Below, piece by piece: positions 15,760-22,149 of a stretch of DNA of 45,403 bases (positions are counted from its first letter, which is position 1; every line of letters starts with the position of its first letter). The notes under the pieces were generated by a model, which did not search any database, had not been told where the DNA came from, and saw only the letters and a program-made list of their open reading frames with translations. Where the stretch lies: contig MNQT01000017.1 in NCBI GenBank assembly GCA_001915575.1, positions 1 to 45,403 on the forward strand, given 5' to 3'. Source of the DNA: Bacteroides sp. CAG:1060_57_27 (GTDB lineage Bacteria > Bacteroidota > Bacteroidia > Bacteroidales > UBA932). Made by a program: the position numbers and the translations under genes.

Positions 15760-16440
15760 TCAGAACCCTGTCCTGACGGTTTCCAGTATGCTTTCGCCGC
15801 ACATGGCCCTGGGATTGGTTCCCTCTACGCCCTGGGGAACGGGCATCCCGAGCAGGTCGAACAGCTGCTGCCAGTACAGCGGCATCTGTCCGTCGGCGTC
15901 CTTGAAGTTCATCGGAGCCTGGGCGAAAAGGTGCGAGCCGTCTTCGGCCACATAGCTGTCGCGTACGAGCTCGCTGCAGTAGAGGGCGCCGTTGTCGGGC
16001 AGGAAGGCTGCGTCATATGGCTCTCCGAGGTGGCTTTTGGCGTTCTCGACGAACTTCTCCGCCCCGGCGGGGTCTTTGAGCCGCTTGATGATGAAGGTCG
16101 GGAGCGAGCCGTCTTTCAGAGTGAAGTCCCTGATGAAGGTGTCGAGCGGATGCCTGTCCACGTTGCGCTTGATAGTGGCGTCTATTATCCATGTGCTGTC
16201 CCCGGCCACTTCGAGAATGGCTACATGTATGATGTTGAGGGAGTCTCCGCCTCCGGTCGCTTCTCCTATGGCGCCTGCCATGGAGCCGTCGCCGAGGCTG
16301 TAGTCGGAGGGGATGCCGACGAATACGAGATCGCCTGTCCTGAGTGCGCCGTCTCCGGGCGTGCGGTGCGTGGCGCAGGAACTGAATGCGGCCGCACACA
16401 GGGCCGCTGCGAAAAGCAAGGTCTTAGCCGTCATATTCAT
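15760..16440 (-). CDS. YiiX-type permuted papain-like hydrolase, lipoprotein
   Basis: The 226-residue protein has a lipobox (AAFSSC, Cys near residue 22) and a YiiX / permuted NlpC-P60 fold. The motif TGDLVFVG comes first, then IIHVAI with the catalytic His, then ALYCSELVRDSY with the catalytic Cys. In this circularly permuted family the Cys lies after the His. It should act in the cell envelope on an amide or thioester bond; the substrate is unknown. The start at 16440 (MNMTAK) is used; the longer open frame to 16518 reads into the tRNA gene and is rejected. A second ATG lies at 16434. Confidence 0.75.
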   Translation of the reverse strand: MNMTAKTLLFAAALCAAAFSSCATHRTPGDGALRTGDLVFVGIPSDYSLGDGSMAGAIGEATGGGDSLNIIHVAILEVAGDSTWIIDATIKRNVDRHPLDTFIRDFTLKDGSLPTFIIKRLKDPAGAEKFVENAKSHLGEPYDAAFLPDNGALYCSELVRDSYVAEDGSHLFAQAPMNFKDADGQMPLYWQQLFDLLGMPVPQGVEGTNPRAMCGESILETVRTGF

Positions 16441-16445
16441 TTTCC

Positions 16446-16475
16446 TATAAAAGGACGGGACCCCGAGGGGCCCCG
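16446..16475 (-). terminator. Terminator after tRNA-Leu
   Basis: On the minus strand CGGGGCCCC and GGGGTCCCG pair across a 2-base loop with one G-T pair, followed by a short T-run. It lies 6 bases beyond the tRNA and ends just before the next start codon. Confidence 0.6.
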
Positions 16476-16480
16476 CCTTG

Positions 16481-16561
16481 TGCGGGCGAAGGGACTCGAA
16501 CCCATACGCACCAGGCACTAGATCCTAAGTCTAGCTTGTCTACCAATTTCAACACGCCCGC
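16481..16561 (-). tRNA. tRNA-Leu (anticodon UAG)
   Basis: The acceptor arm GCGGGCG pairs with CGCCCGC. The anticodon stem CTAGA/TCTAG encloses CTTAGGA, giving anticodon UAG, which reads CUA and probably other CUN codons. A long variable arm identifies a class II tRNA, Leu here. The T-loop TTCGAGT is normal; the T-stem has one T-T mismatch. CCA is not encoded, so it must be added by the nucleotidyltransferase, a candidate for which lies at 31854-33302. A promoter is present at 16573-16602. Confidence 0.92.
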
Positions 16562-16572
16562 ATGCCATGCCG

Positions 16573-16602
16573 CAAAGGTAGCAAAAAAAGACCGCCCGGC
16601 AA
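16573..16602 (-). promoter_or_regulatory. Promoter of tRNA-Leu
   Basis: On the minus strand TTG (16600-16602), 19 bases, then TACCTTTG (16573-16580). This fits the -33/-7 consensus and puts the start of transcription a few bases before the tRNA. Confidence 0.65.
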
Positions 16603-16608
16603 TAAGGG

Positions 16609-17088
16609 CTATGCATTTTTCATGGCCTCCGATATGAGTTTCTGGAAGTCCTCCTCGCTTATCTGTCCGTCGAGGCAGATGAACACGCACTCGCTCGAGT
16701 CCCTGACGAGCAACACGAAGCTGGTTATCATGTTCCCGGACTTCTCGGTGTAGATGTTCACCTTGTCGCTTCCGTCGTTCACCTCCATCATCAGTTCGTA
16801 CTTCCCGGCGCTGACGAGCTTCTGCACGTCGTCGTAAAGCTGCGAGTCGTTCGAGGTGTTGAGCAGGTACATGCCCTTCATGCTTTTCAGGTACGGGCTG
16901 ATGTCCATGGGCATGTCGCCGAGCGGAAGGTCGGGGATGCCGCCTATCATCTTGAACATCGATTCGCTGATGTATATTCCCTCTACTCCTTCCTGTCCGG
17001 AGTATTTGCCGTAGATTGCCTTTGCGCTCTGGGCGAAGGCGCCGGTGCAGAGCAGTGCGAAGACTGCGATAAGTATTGCCTTTTTCAT
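16609..17088 (-). CDS. DUF4252 exported protein, last gene of the sigma operon
   Basis: The 159-residue protein has a signal peptide (MKKAILIAVFALLCTGAFAQ) and a DUF4252 body with IYISESMFKMIGG at the front and SSECVFICLDGQISEEDFQKLI at the end. DUF4252 proteins accompany ECF sigma factors in Bacteroidetes; their function is unknown. The ATG at 17088 begins one base after the preceding gene's stop and is preferred over a TTG three codons upstream. It is a paralogue in outline of the first gene of the operon (17990-18550). Confidence 0.7.
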   Translation of the reverse strand: MKKAILIAVFALLCTGAFAQSAKAIYGKYSGQEGVEGIYISESMFKMIGGIPDLPLGDMPMDISPYLKSMKGMYLLNTSNDSQLYDDVQKLVSAGKYELMMEVNDGSDKVNIYTEKSGNMITSFVLLVRDSSECVFICLDGQISEEDFQKLISEAMKNA

Positions 17089-17089
17089 G

Positions 17090-17506
17090 TTATTCAATGT
17101 TTTTAAGTGTCTTTTCTATCATTTCCGCCGGTCTGTTCATCGCCTGCAGGGCCTCGTCGGCGGTGCCGAACCCCTGGCTCATCTTGTCCGATATGTACCG
17201 GAAGGTCTCCTCGAGCTGTGCATAGGCCTGTGCAGGATCGTCGAATGTGTCCTTTGGCTCCTGCATGTTTATGGCGAGCACGACTGCGAGCGCGGCTGCG
17301 GCTCCTGCGAGAGCTGCCGGCATGAATGCGCGTGCCGCCTGCCTTCCGCTGCGTTTGCCTTGCGTGCTCCCTCCGGCAAGCACCGCAGAGGTGAGCGTGT
17401 CCCGGATCCTGCCTTCCAGCGCGGCGGGAACCTCTACCGATTCGTCGGCCGCTATCCTTTCGAGTTCCTGAAATCCGCTCTTCTCTATGTCGTCGATTCT
17501 TTTCAT
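17090..17506 (-). CDS. Putative membrane-bound anti-sigma factor
   Basis: The 138-residue protein has a cytoplasmic N-terminal part (about 1-60) with short acidic and basic helices, one membrane helix at about 62-80 (AALAGAAAALAVVLAI) and a periplasmic tail that is helical. It lacks a recognisable zinc-binding HxxxCxxC motif. Its place directly after the sigma factor gene, 4 bases away, and its topology fit an anti-sigma partner. This is inference from context; the sequence alone does not prove it. Confidence 0.6.
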   Translation of the reverse strand: MKRIDDIEKSGFQELERIAADESVEVPAALEGRIRDTLTSAVLAGGSTQGKRSGRQAARAFMPAALAGAAAALAVVLAINMQEPKDTFDDPAQAYAQLEETFRYISDKMSQGFGTADEALQAMNRPAEMIEKTLKNIE

Positions 17507-17510
17507 ATTG

Positions 17511-17990
17511 CTATAGTGTCTTGAGTCTGCGTCTTGCGTTGCTTACCATAACCCTGAGCGAGAGGGCGGAGATGCCCGTGCGGCGGGATATCTCCCTGTA
17601 GTCCAAGGCTTCGAATATCCTCATGTGGAGGATTTTCCTTTCCTTTTCCGGCAGGGAGGCCATCCTGTCGAGCACGCCCGCGAGCTGCTGCCGGGCCTGG
17701 AGCCTTTCGTCCGGAGGGGGATATGACGCCCCGCATTCTCCGACTTCTGCCTTCCTGTCTATCTTAGCGGCGTTCCTTATGCGGTCTATGCAGATGTTGC
17801 GTACCAGGGTTATGCAGTAGGCTCCCGGGTTGCGTACGGCGTCGAGGGCGTCGCGGCGTTCCCATAGCCTGATGTACAGATCCTGTACCGCATCCATGGC
17901 GTCGTCGGAGGATTCCAACAGGTGCAGGGCGACCCTGTAGGTTGCGTCCCTGAGCGGAAGATATGTGCGGGAAAACTCTTCCGGCCCCAT
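17511..17990 (-). CDS. ECF-type RNA polymerase sigma factor
   Basis: The 159-residue length suits an extracytoplasmic-function sigma factor with regions 2 and 4 only. Region 2 contains DAMDAVQDLYIRLWERRDAL; region 4 contains the helix-turn-helix LDYREISRRTGISALSLRVMVSNARRRL near the C-terminus. The start MGPEEF at 17990 is chosen because its ATG overlaps the stop of the preceding DUF4252 gene (TGATG), which implies translational coupling. A longer frame to 18053 would run deep into that gene. Expected to direct transcription of its own operon and envelope-related targets. Confidence 0.85.
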   Translation of the reverse strand: MGPEEFSRTYLPLRDATYRVALHLLESSDDAMDAVQDLYIRLWERRDALDAVRNPGAYCITLVRNICIDRIRNAAKIDRKAEVGECGASYPPPDERLQARQQLAGVLDRMASLPEKERKILHMRIFEALDYREISRRTGISALSLRVMVSNARRRLKTL

Positions 17991-18550
17991 CACTGCATCT
18001 CCTTCTCGATGATTTCCGATATGACTTCGAGATCGAGCCTGCCGTACAGGCATACGAGGACGCCGTCGGTCGGCACATGGATTACGAAGTCATTAAGGTA
18101 TCTTCCGTTTCCGGAGACGCTGCCGAACATCCTGACCCGGTCCTGCCCGTCGCACACCTCCATAAGGAGATCCATTCGGTCGAGCAGTCTCGAGAGCCTG
18201 GCGTCGAACTTCTGCCGGACGTCTTCATCGCATCCGCTGTATTCCGCCACCTGTACCCTCTTGATGCTGTTGATCGCGTCGAGGGCCAGCTGCATCTCCG
18301 CGCGTTCTTCCTCGTCTCCGGCCTGTCTCATCTCTGCGCGGATGAATGGCTTCGCGACCGAGAGCAGCACCGGTCCGACGCGTATCGCCACGAACCCGTC
18401 ACAGGCCTTGAATTCCTGGATGAGGGAGCTTATCCTCTGCCTGGGAGCGTTTCCGCCCCTGCGGGAGCCGGACGTGTCCGCCAAGCAGACGGAGAGCGGC
18501 AAGATGAGCAGCAAGCCGAGGAGTACGGCCTTTTTAAGTGTAGTTGTCAT
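17990..18550 (-). CDS. DUF4252 exported protein, first gene of the sigma operon
   Basis: The 186-residue protein has a signal peptide (about 1-24), then a helical stretch with FKACDGFVAIRVGPVLLSVA and a beta-rich end (NDFVIHVPTDGVLVCLYGRLDLEVISEII). It matches DUF4252 in layout. It is followed by the sigma factor with overlapping stop and start, so it is the lead gene of a four-gene unit: DUF4252, sigma, putative anti-sigma, DUF4252. A nested dyad lies upstream at 18572-18604. Confidence 0.7.
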   Translation of the reverse strand: MTTTLKKAVLLGLLLILPLSVCLADTSGSRRGGNAPRQRISSLIQEFKACDGFVAIRVGPVLLSVAKPFIRAEMRQAGDEEERAEMQLALDAINSIKRVQVAEYSGCDEDVRQKFDARLSRLLDRMDLLMEVCDGQDRVRMFGSVSGNGRYLNDFVIHVPTDGVLVCLYGRLDLEVISEIIEKEMQ

Positions 18551-18571
18551 GAGTCTTTAACTTTAGTCGTT

Positions 18572-18604
18572 GTCATATATTTCCTGACGCGTCACATATA
18601 TGAC
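18572..18604. promoter_or_regulatory. Nested dyad upstream of the sigma operon
   Basis: GTCATATAT (18572-18580) and its exact complement (18596-18604) flank the perfect 10-base palindrome TGACGCGTCA (18585-18594). It lies 21 bases before the ATG of the first operon gene. It could be an operator or part of a sigma-specific promoter (GTGACG is seen on the minus strand). Confidence 0.5.
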
Positions 18605-18638
18605 GGAGAAGCGCATGTAATGTTAAGAATTTTTTTCG

Positions 18639-18646
18639 TACATTTG
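18639..18646 (+). promoter_or_regulatory. -7 box of the AspT/YidE-type transporter gene
   Basis: TACATTTG matches TAnnTTTG. The ATG at 18719 follows after 72 bases, leaving a moderate 5' leader in which I see no clear structure. No -33 TTTG. Confidence 0.5.
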
Positions 18647-18718
18647 CGCTTCCTTCGGCGGTTGCTGACGCCTTTTTTTCGCTCCGCCGGGGAGAAAGCC
18701 ATTAAAACAGACAGGTTT

Positions 18719-20182
18719 ATGGTAGAGTTTTTCAGTTCCATTTTCGGGGGCACCGGAGCCTGGAGCGGGGGAATCGCGCATTCCATAATCATTCTCGCCC
18801 TGGTAATCGCGCTCGGTAAGGTGCTCGGCAAGATCAAGGTGGCCGGAATCAGTTTCGGCGTAACCTGGGTGCTATTCGTGGGGATCGTCTTCAGCCATTT
18901 CGGCATGTCGCTCGATCCGAACCTCATCCAATTCCTTAAGGAATTCGGTCTTATCCTGTTCGTCTACAGTATCGGCCTCCAGGTCGGTCCCGGTTTCTTC
19001 GCCAGCCTCAAGAGCGGCGGACTCGGGCTCAACATGCTGGCTTTCATTGCTATACTGCTCGGTGTAGGTATAACCCTCGCCCTGCATTACATCACCGGAA
19101 CCCCGATAACCACGATGACGGGTATCATGTCGGGTGCGGTGACCAACACTCCCGGACTCGGTGCGGCCCAGCAGGCCTATTCCGATACTTTCGGGGTCAG
19201 CGAACCCGATATCGCGCTCGGATATGCCGTGGCATACCCTCTCGGCGTGATCGGATGCATCCTGAGTTTCGTCGTGCTCAAGGCCTTCTTCTACAGGAAG
19301 CCTGTGGTGCGTACCTTTGCCCACCCGTCCGACAGCCACGAACCTCTCGACCCCCATGTCGTCGAGGCCGAGAAGCACCTGAGCGACAAGAAGTACATCT
19401 CCCGCCGCATCATAATCTCCAAGCGCAGCCTCAACGGAGTCGTGCTCGGCAAGCTCGGCCTTGAATCGGTGATGGGCGCTACGGTGACGCGTATCCGCAG
19501 GGCAGGAATCGAACTCAGGGCGACGCCCCACATCAGGCTCCAGTACGGAGACCAGGTGACGGTGGTCGGTAGCGAGCAGAGCATATCCGCTGTGGAGAAG
19601 GTGCTCGGCAATTCGCGCAAGAGGCTCGACGAGCCCAACCTGGTGCCTATATTCATAGGTATAGCCCTGGGATGCCTGCTCGGCAGCATTCCTATCAACA
19701 TCCCCGGCATACCCCAGCCTATCAAGCTCGGCCTGGCCGGCGGCCCTCTCGTCGTGAGTCTCCTGATGAGCCATTTCGGCCCCCAGTTCAAGGTCATCAC
19801 ATATACCACGGCCAGCGCCAACCTGATGCTGCGTGAGATAGGAATCTCCATATTCCTCGCCTGCGTCGGTCTCGAGGCCGGTTCGGGATTCGTCGATACC
19901 ATAGTTCATAAGGGCGGCTACATATGGATAGCCTACGGTGCCCTCATCACCGTGATACCGATGTTCGTTGCCGGTATGATAGGGCGCCTGGCCATGAAGC
20001 TCGACTACAACACCCTCATCGGCGTGCTTTCGGGCTGCTCGACCAACCCTCCCGCACTCGCATACGCGTCCGACCAGGACAAGGACAGCGACGCCGCGGC
20101 CGTCGGCTACGCCACAGTGTACCCTCTGAGCATGTTCTTCAGGGTGCTGTTCGCCCAGCTGCTGATACTGCTGTTCATCTGA
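18719..20182 (+). CDS. AspT/YidE-type antiporter with TrkA-C domain
   Basis: The 487-residue membrane protein contains the two repeated transport units of the aspartate:alanine antiporter family. The first has GVTWVLFVGIVFSHFG and MSGAVTNTPGLGAAQQA; the second has VLSGCSTNPPALAYA. Between them, at about residues 220-305, is one soluble RCK/TrkA-C domain (KRSLNGVVLGKLGLE, RYGD-like LQYGDQVTVVG) that may bind a nucleotide or other effector. The substrate is not known for this YidE-like branch. The start at 18719 is used; the same frame stays open far upstream but over the sigma operon. Confidence 0.8.
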   Translation: MVEFFSSIFGGTGAWSGGIAHSIIILALVIALGKVLGKIKVAGISFGVTWVLFVGIVFSHFGMSLDPNLIQFLKEFGLILFVYSIGLQVGPGFFASLKSGGLGLNMLAFIAILLGVGITLALHYITGTPITTMTGIMSGAVTNTPGLGAAQQAYSDTFGVSEPDIALGYAVAYPLGVIGCILSFVVLKAFFYRKPVVRTFAHPSDSHEPLDPHVVEAEKHLSDKKYISRRIIISKRSLNGVVLGKLGLESVMGATVTRIRRAGIELRATPHIRLQYGDQVTVVGSEQSISAVEKVLGNSRKRLDEPNLVPIFIGIALGCLLGSIPINIPGIPQPIKLGLAGGPLVVSLLMSHFGPQFKVITYTTASANLMLREIGISIFLACVGLEAGSGFVDTIVHKGGYIWIAYGALITVIPMFVAGMIGRLAMKLDYNTLIGVLSGCSTNPPALAYASDQDKDSDAAAVGYATVYPLSMFFRVLFAQLLILLFI

Positions 20183-20204
20183 CATCGGTTTAAATATAAG
20201 AGTT

Positions 20205-21395
20205 ATGTACAGTTACGCCCCTTCAGGCAAGGCAAATACGAGAATCGAGGTCGCGGACGTGCTCCGCGGCCTCGCCATTGCCGGCATCGTGCTGATCCAT
20301 TTCATCGAGCACATGAATTTCTATATGTTCCCCCAGCCGTCGTCGGAATTCATGGGGAAGGTCGACGACCTTGTCTGGGACGGGGTGTTCTCTCTGCTCG
20401 CCGGAAAGATGTACGCGATATTTGCGCTGCTCTTCGGCCTGAGCTTCTTCATCCAGCATGACAACCAGGCGAACAGGGGTGTGGACTTCAGGCCGCGCTT
20501 TGCCTGGAGGATGCTGCTGATGATGCTCCTCGGCATCTTCGACCTGTGTTTCTACAACGGAGACATACTGTTCGTCTATGCCGTCTGCGGCCTGATCGTG
20601 TTGCCGCTGATACGCTGCTCCGACAGGGTGCTTGCCGCCGTTGCCCTCGTGCTCGCGCTACAGCCCGTGGAGCTGGCGTGCATGGTCTACGGTATTCTGA
20701 ACCCTGAGGCTGCTCCTTTCAGCCTCGGCTCCGGAAAGCTCTTCGGCGCGCTGTATCCGGCTCTCGCCGGAGGTTCTTTCCCCGAGGTCGCTGCCGCAGG
20801 GGTAAGGTACGGACTGCCGATAAACATACTCTGGGCAATAGAGAACGGCCGCTTCACCCAGAACATAATGCTGTTCCTGGCAGGTATCCTTCTGGGGCGC
20901 AGGAGAATGTTCTACAACGAGGGCGACAACCTCTCCTTCTGGAAGAGGGTATGCTGGATCGCGCTTGCCGCCTGGGTGGTGCTTGCGCAGGCATACAGGC
21001 ATCTTCCGCAGCTTTTCGACGCGCCCATGGCCAGGAATTCGGCCTCGACGCTGCTCAACATGTGGAAGAACTTCGCCACGATGAGTTTCTATGTCAGCGG
21101 AGTTGTGCTGCTGTTCTACCGCACGCGCTGCCGCAAGGCGCTGCTCGTAATGGCTCCCTACGGCAGGATGAGCCTGACGAACTACCTCGGGCAGTCCATA
21201 GTCGGCGCCCTGCTGTTCTACGGTTTCGGACTCTCGCTCTTCGACGACTGCGGAGATACCGTCAGCTTCCTTATGGGTGCGGCGTTTGTGGTGCTGCAGG
21301 TGCTGTTCTCTACATGGTGGCTGAAAGGCCACAAGAGAGGCCCGTTCGAGCAGCTCTGGAGCAGCCTTACCTGGATAGGCGCCAGGAAAGACTAG
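20205..21395 (+). CDS. DUF418 family membrane protein
   Basis: The 396-residue protein has about ten membrane helices and the DUF418 signature. It opens with RIEVADVLRGLAIAGIVLIHF and ends with GRMSLTNYLGQSIVGALLFYGFG, the conserved C-terminal block. The family is related to membrane acyltransferases but its substrate is unknown. It lies 22 bases after the transporter and may be co-transcribed with it. Confidence 0.75.
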   Translation: MYSYAPSGKANTRIEVADVLRGLAIAGIVLIHFIEHMNFYMFPQPSSEFMGKVDDLVWDGVFSLLAGKMYAIFALLFGLSFFIQHDNQANRGVDFRPRFAWRMLLMMLLGIFDLCFYNGDILFVYAVCGLIVLPLIRCSDRVLAAVALVLALQPVELACMVYGILNPEAAPFSLGSGKLFGALYPALAGGSFPEVAAAGVRYGLPINILWAIENGRFTQNIMLFLAGILLGRRRMFYNEGDNLSFWKRVCWIALAAWVVLAQAYRHLPQLFDAPMARNSASTLLNMWKNFATMSFYVSGVVLLFYRTRCRKALLVMAPYGRMSLTNYLGQSIVGALLFYGFGLSLFDDCGDTVSFLMGAAFVVLQVLFSTWWLKGHKRGPFEQLWSSLTWIGARKD

Positions 21396-21414
21396 CTTCG
21401 GCGGTGGAAGGGGG

Positions 21415-21915
21415 CTACTGTCCGCAGCCTTCCTCGCATTCCTTCTCGAGGCGGCAGCCGTCGAAGTGGAACTGCTCCCTCGATGTCTTCTCGTCGAAGG
21501 TGAAGAAGGTGATTTCTGCGGTGGTGCACAGTTGCGTGCCGTGCAGTATGCGGCCTTCCAGCACGGCGAGGTTGCGTCTCATCTCCTTGAGTCTCACCCT
21601 TATCTCTATCTTCTCGTCCGCTCCCGTGGGAATGCTCTTGCGGTAGCGGATGTTGAGGTTGGTCGTCATTCCGGCGAGCTGGAGCTTGCGGTTGACGAAC
21701 CAGCCCGACACTTCGTCTATCAGCGTGGCCTGGATGCCCCCGTGCAGGGTTTTGAACCAGCCCTGGTAGTTGTCGGACGGTGTCCATATGGATACGACCT
21801 CGTCCCCGTCTTCGTAGAATTCCATCTTGAGCCCGCACGGATTCCACGGTGCGCAGGCGAAGCAGTTGTATCCCTCGTCCTTGAGGGGAAGGTATTGGTT
21901 TCTGATCTTGTCCAT
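21415..21915 (-). CDS. Hotdog-fold PaaI-like thioesterase
   Basis: The 166-residue protein carries the hotdog thioesterase core. CFACAPWNPCGLKMEFY is near the front, then the motif WFKTLHGGIQATLIDEVSGWF, where HGG and the acidic residue on the following helix form the active site. Lys/Arg-rich strands come next, and the end is Cys-rich (CRLEKECEEGCGQ). It should hydrolyse acyl-CoA thioesters. The start MDKIRN at 21915 is chosen; the open frame upstream crosses the hairpin at 21959-22033. Confidence 0.75.
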   Translation of the reverse strand: MDKIRNQYLPLKDEGYNCFACAPWNPCGLKMEFYEDGDEVVSIWTPSDNYQGWFKTLHGGIQATLIDEVSGWFVNRKLQLAGMTTNLNIRYRKSIPTGADEKIEIRVRLKEMRRNLAVLEGRILHGTQLCTTAEITFFTFDEKTSREQFHFDGCRLEKECEEGCGQ

Positions 21916-21937
21916 GTTTCCTGTTTTTTCCGGGATG

Positions 21938-21945
21938 CAAATATA
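21938..21945 (-). promoter_or_regulatory. -7 box of the thioesterase gene
   Basis: Minus strand TATATTTG, 23 bases before the ATG. The place where a -33 element would lie falls inside the left arm of the hairpin at 21959-22033. Confidence 0.5.
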
Positions 21946-21958
21946 ATGATTTGTTGCC

Positions 21959-22033
21959 GGTTTGCGGATATGGGTTCCGGCATGCTGGGGTGGGAGTGTT
22001 GGAAACGCATGCCGGAATCCATATCCGCAAACC
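21959..22033. repeat. Long hairpin between divergent promoters
   Basis: Two 27-base arms, 21959-21985 and 22007-22033, match in 26 of 27 positions (the exception would be a G-T pair) around a 21-base loop. It lies between the -7 boxes of the thioesterase gene (minus) and the arabinose operon (plus). Genes point away on both sides, so a terminator role is unlikely. It has the same placement as the inverted repeat at 5657-5816, with a different sequence. Confidence 0.85.
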
Positions 22034-22115
22034 CTGTAACCCGTCATGTCTCTGGAATCGTGACGGAAACACAAACTTTTTGCAGATTTTTTCGTTACGA
22101 GTGGGCAAAATGAAG

Positions 22116-22123
22116 TATATTTG
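22116..22123 (+). promoter_or_regulatory. -7 box of the arabinose operon
   Basis: TATATTTG, 26 bases before the first start codon. No convincing -33 TTTG; activation by a regulator would fit a sugar operon but is inference. Confidence 0.55.
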
Positions 22124-22149
22124 CCTGAATTAATGCCTGCTAATTACCA

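Noticed and set aside
16441..16518. N-terminal extension of the YiiX-like protein
   Set aside because: It would translate the tRNA-Leu terminator and part of the tRNA gene. The lipoprotein signal begins at 16440.
17963..18718. Upstream extension of the AspT/YidE-type transporter frame
   Set aside because: It runs antisense to the DUF4252 gene and through the intergenic promoter. The ATG at 18719 gives a normal N-terminus.
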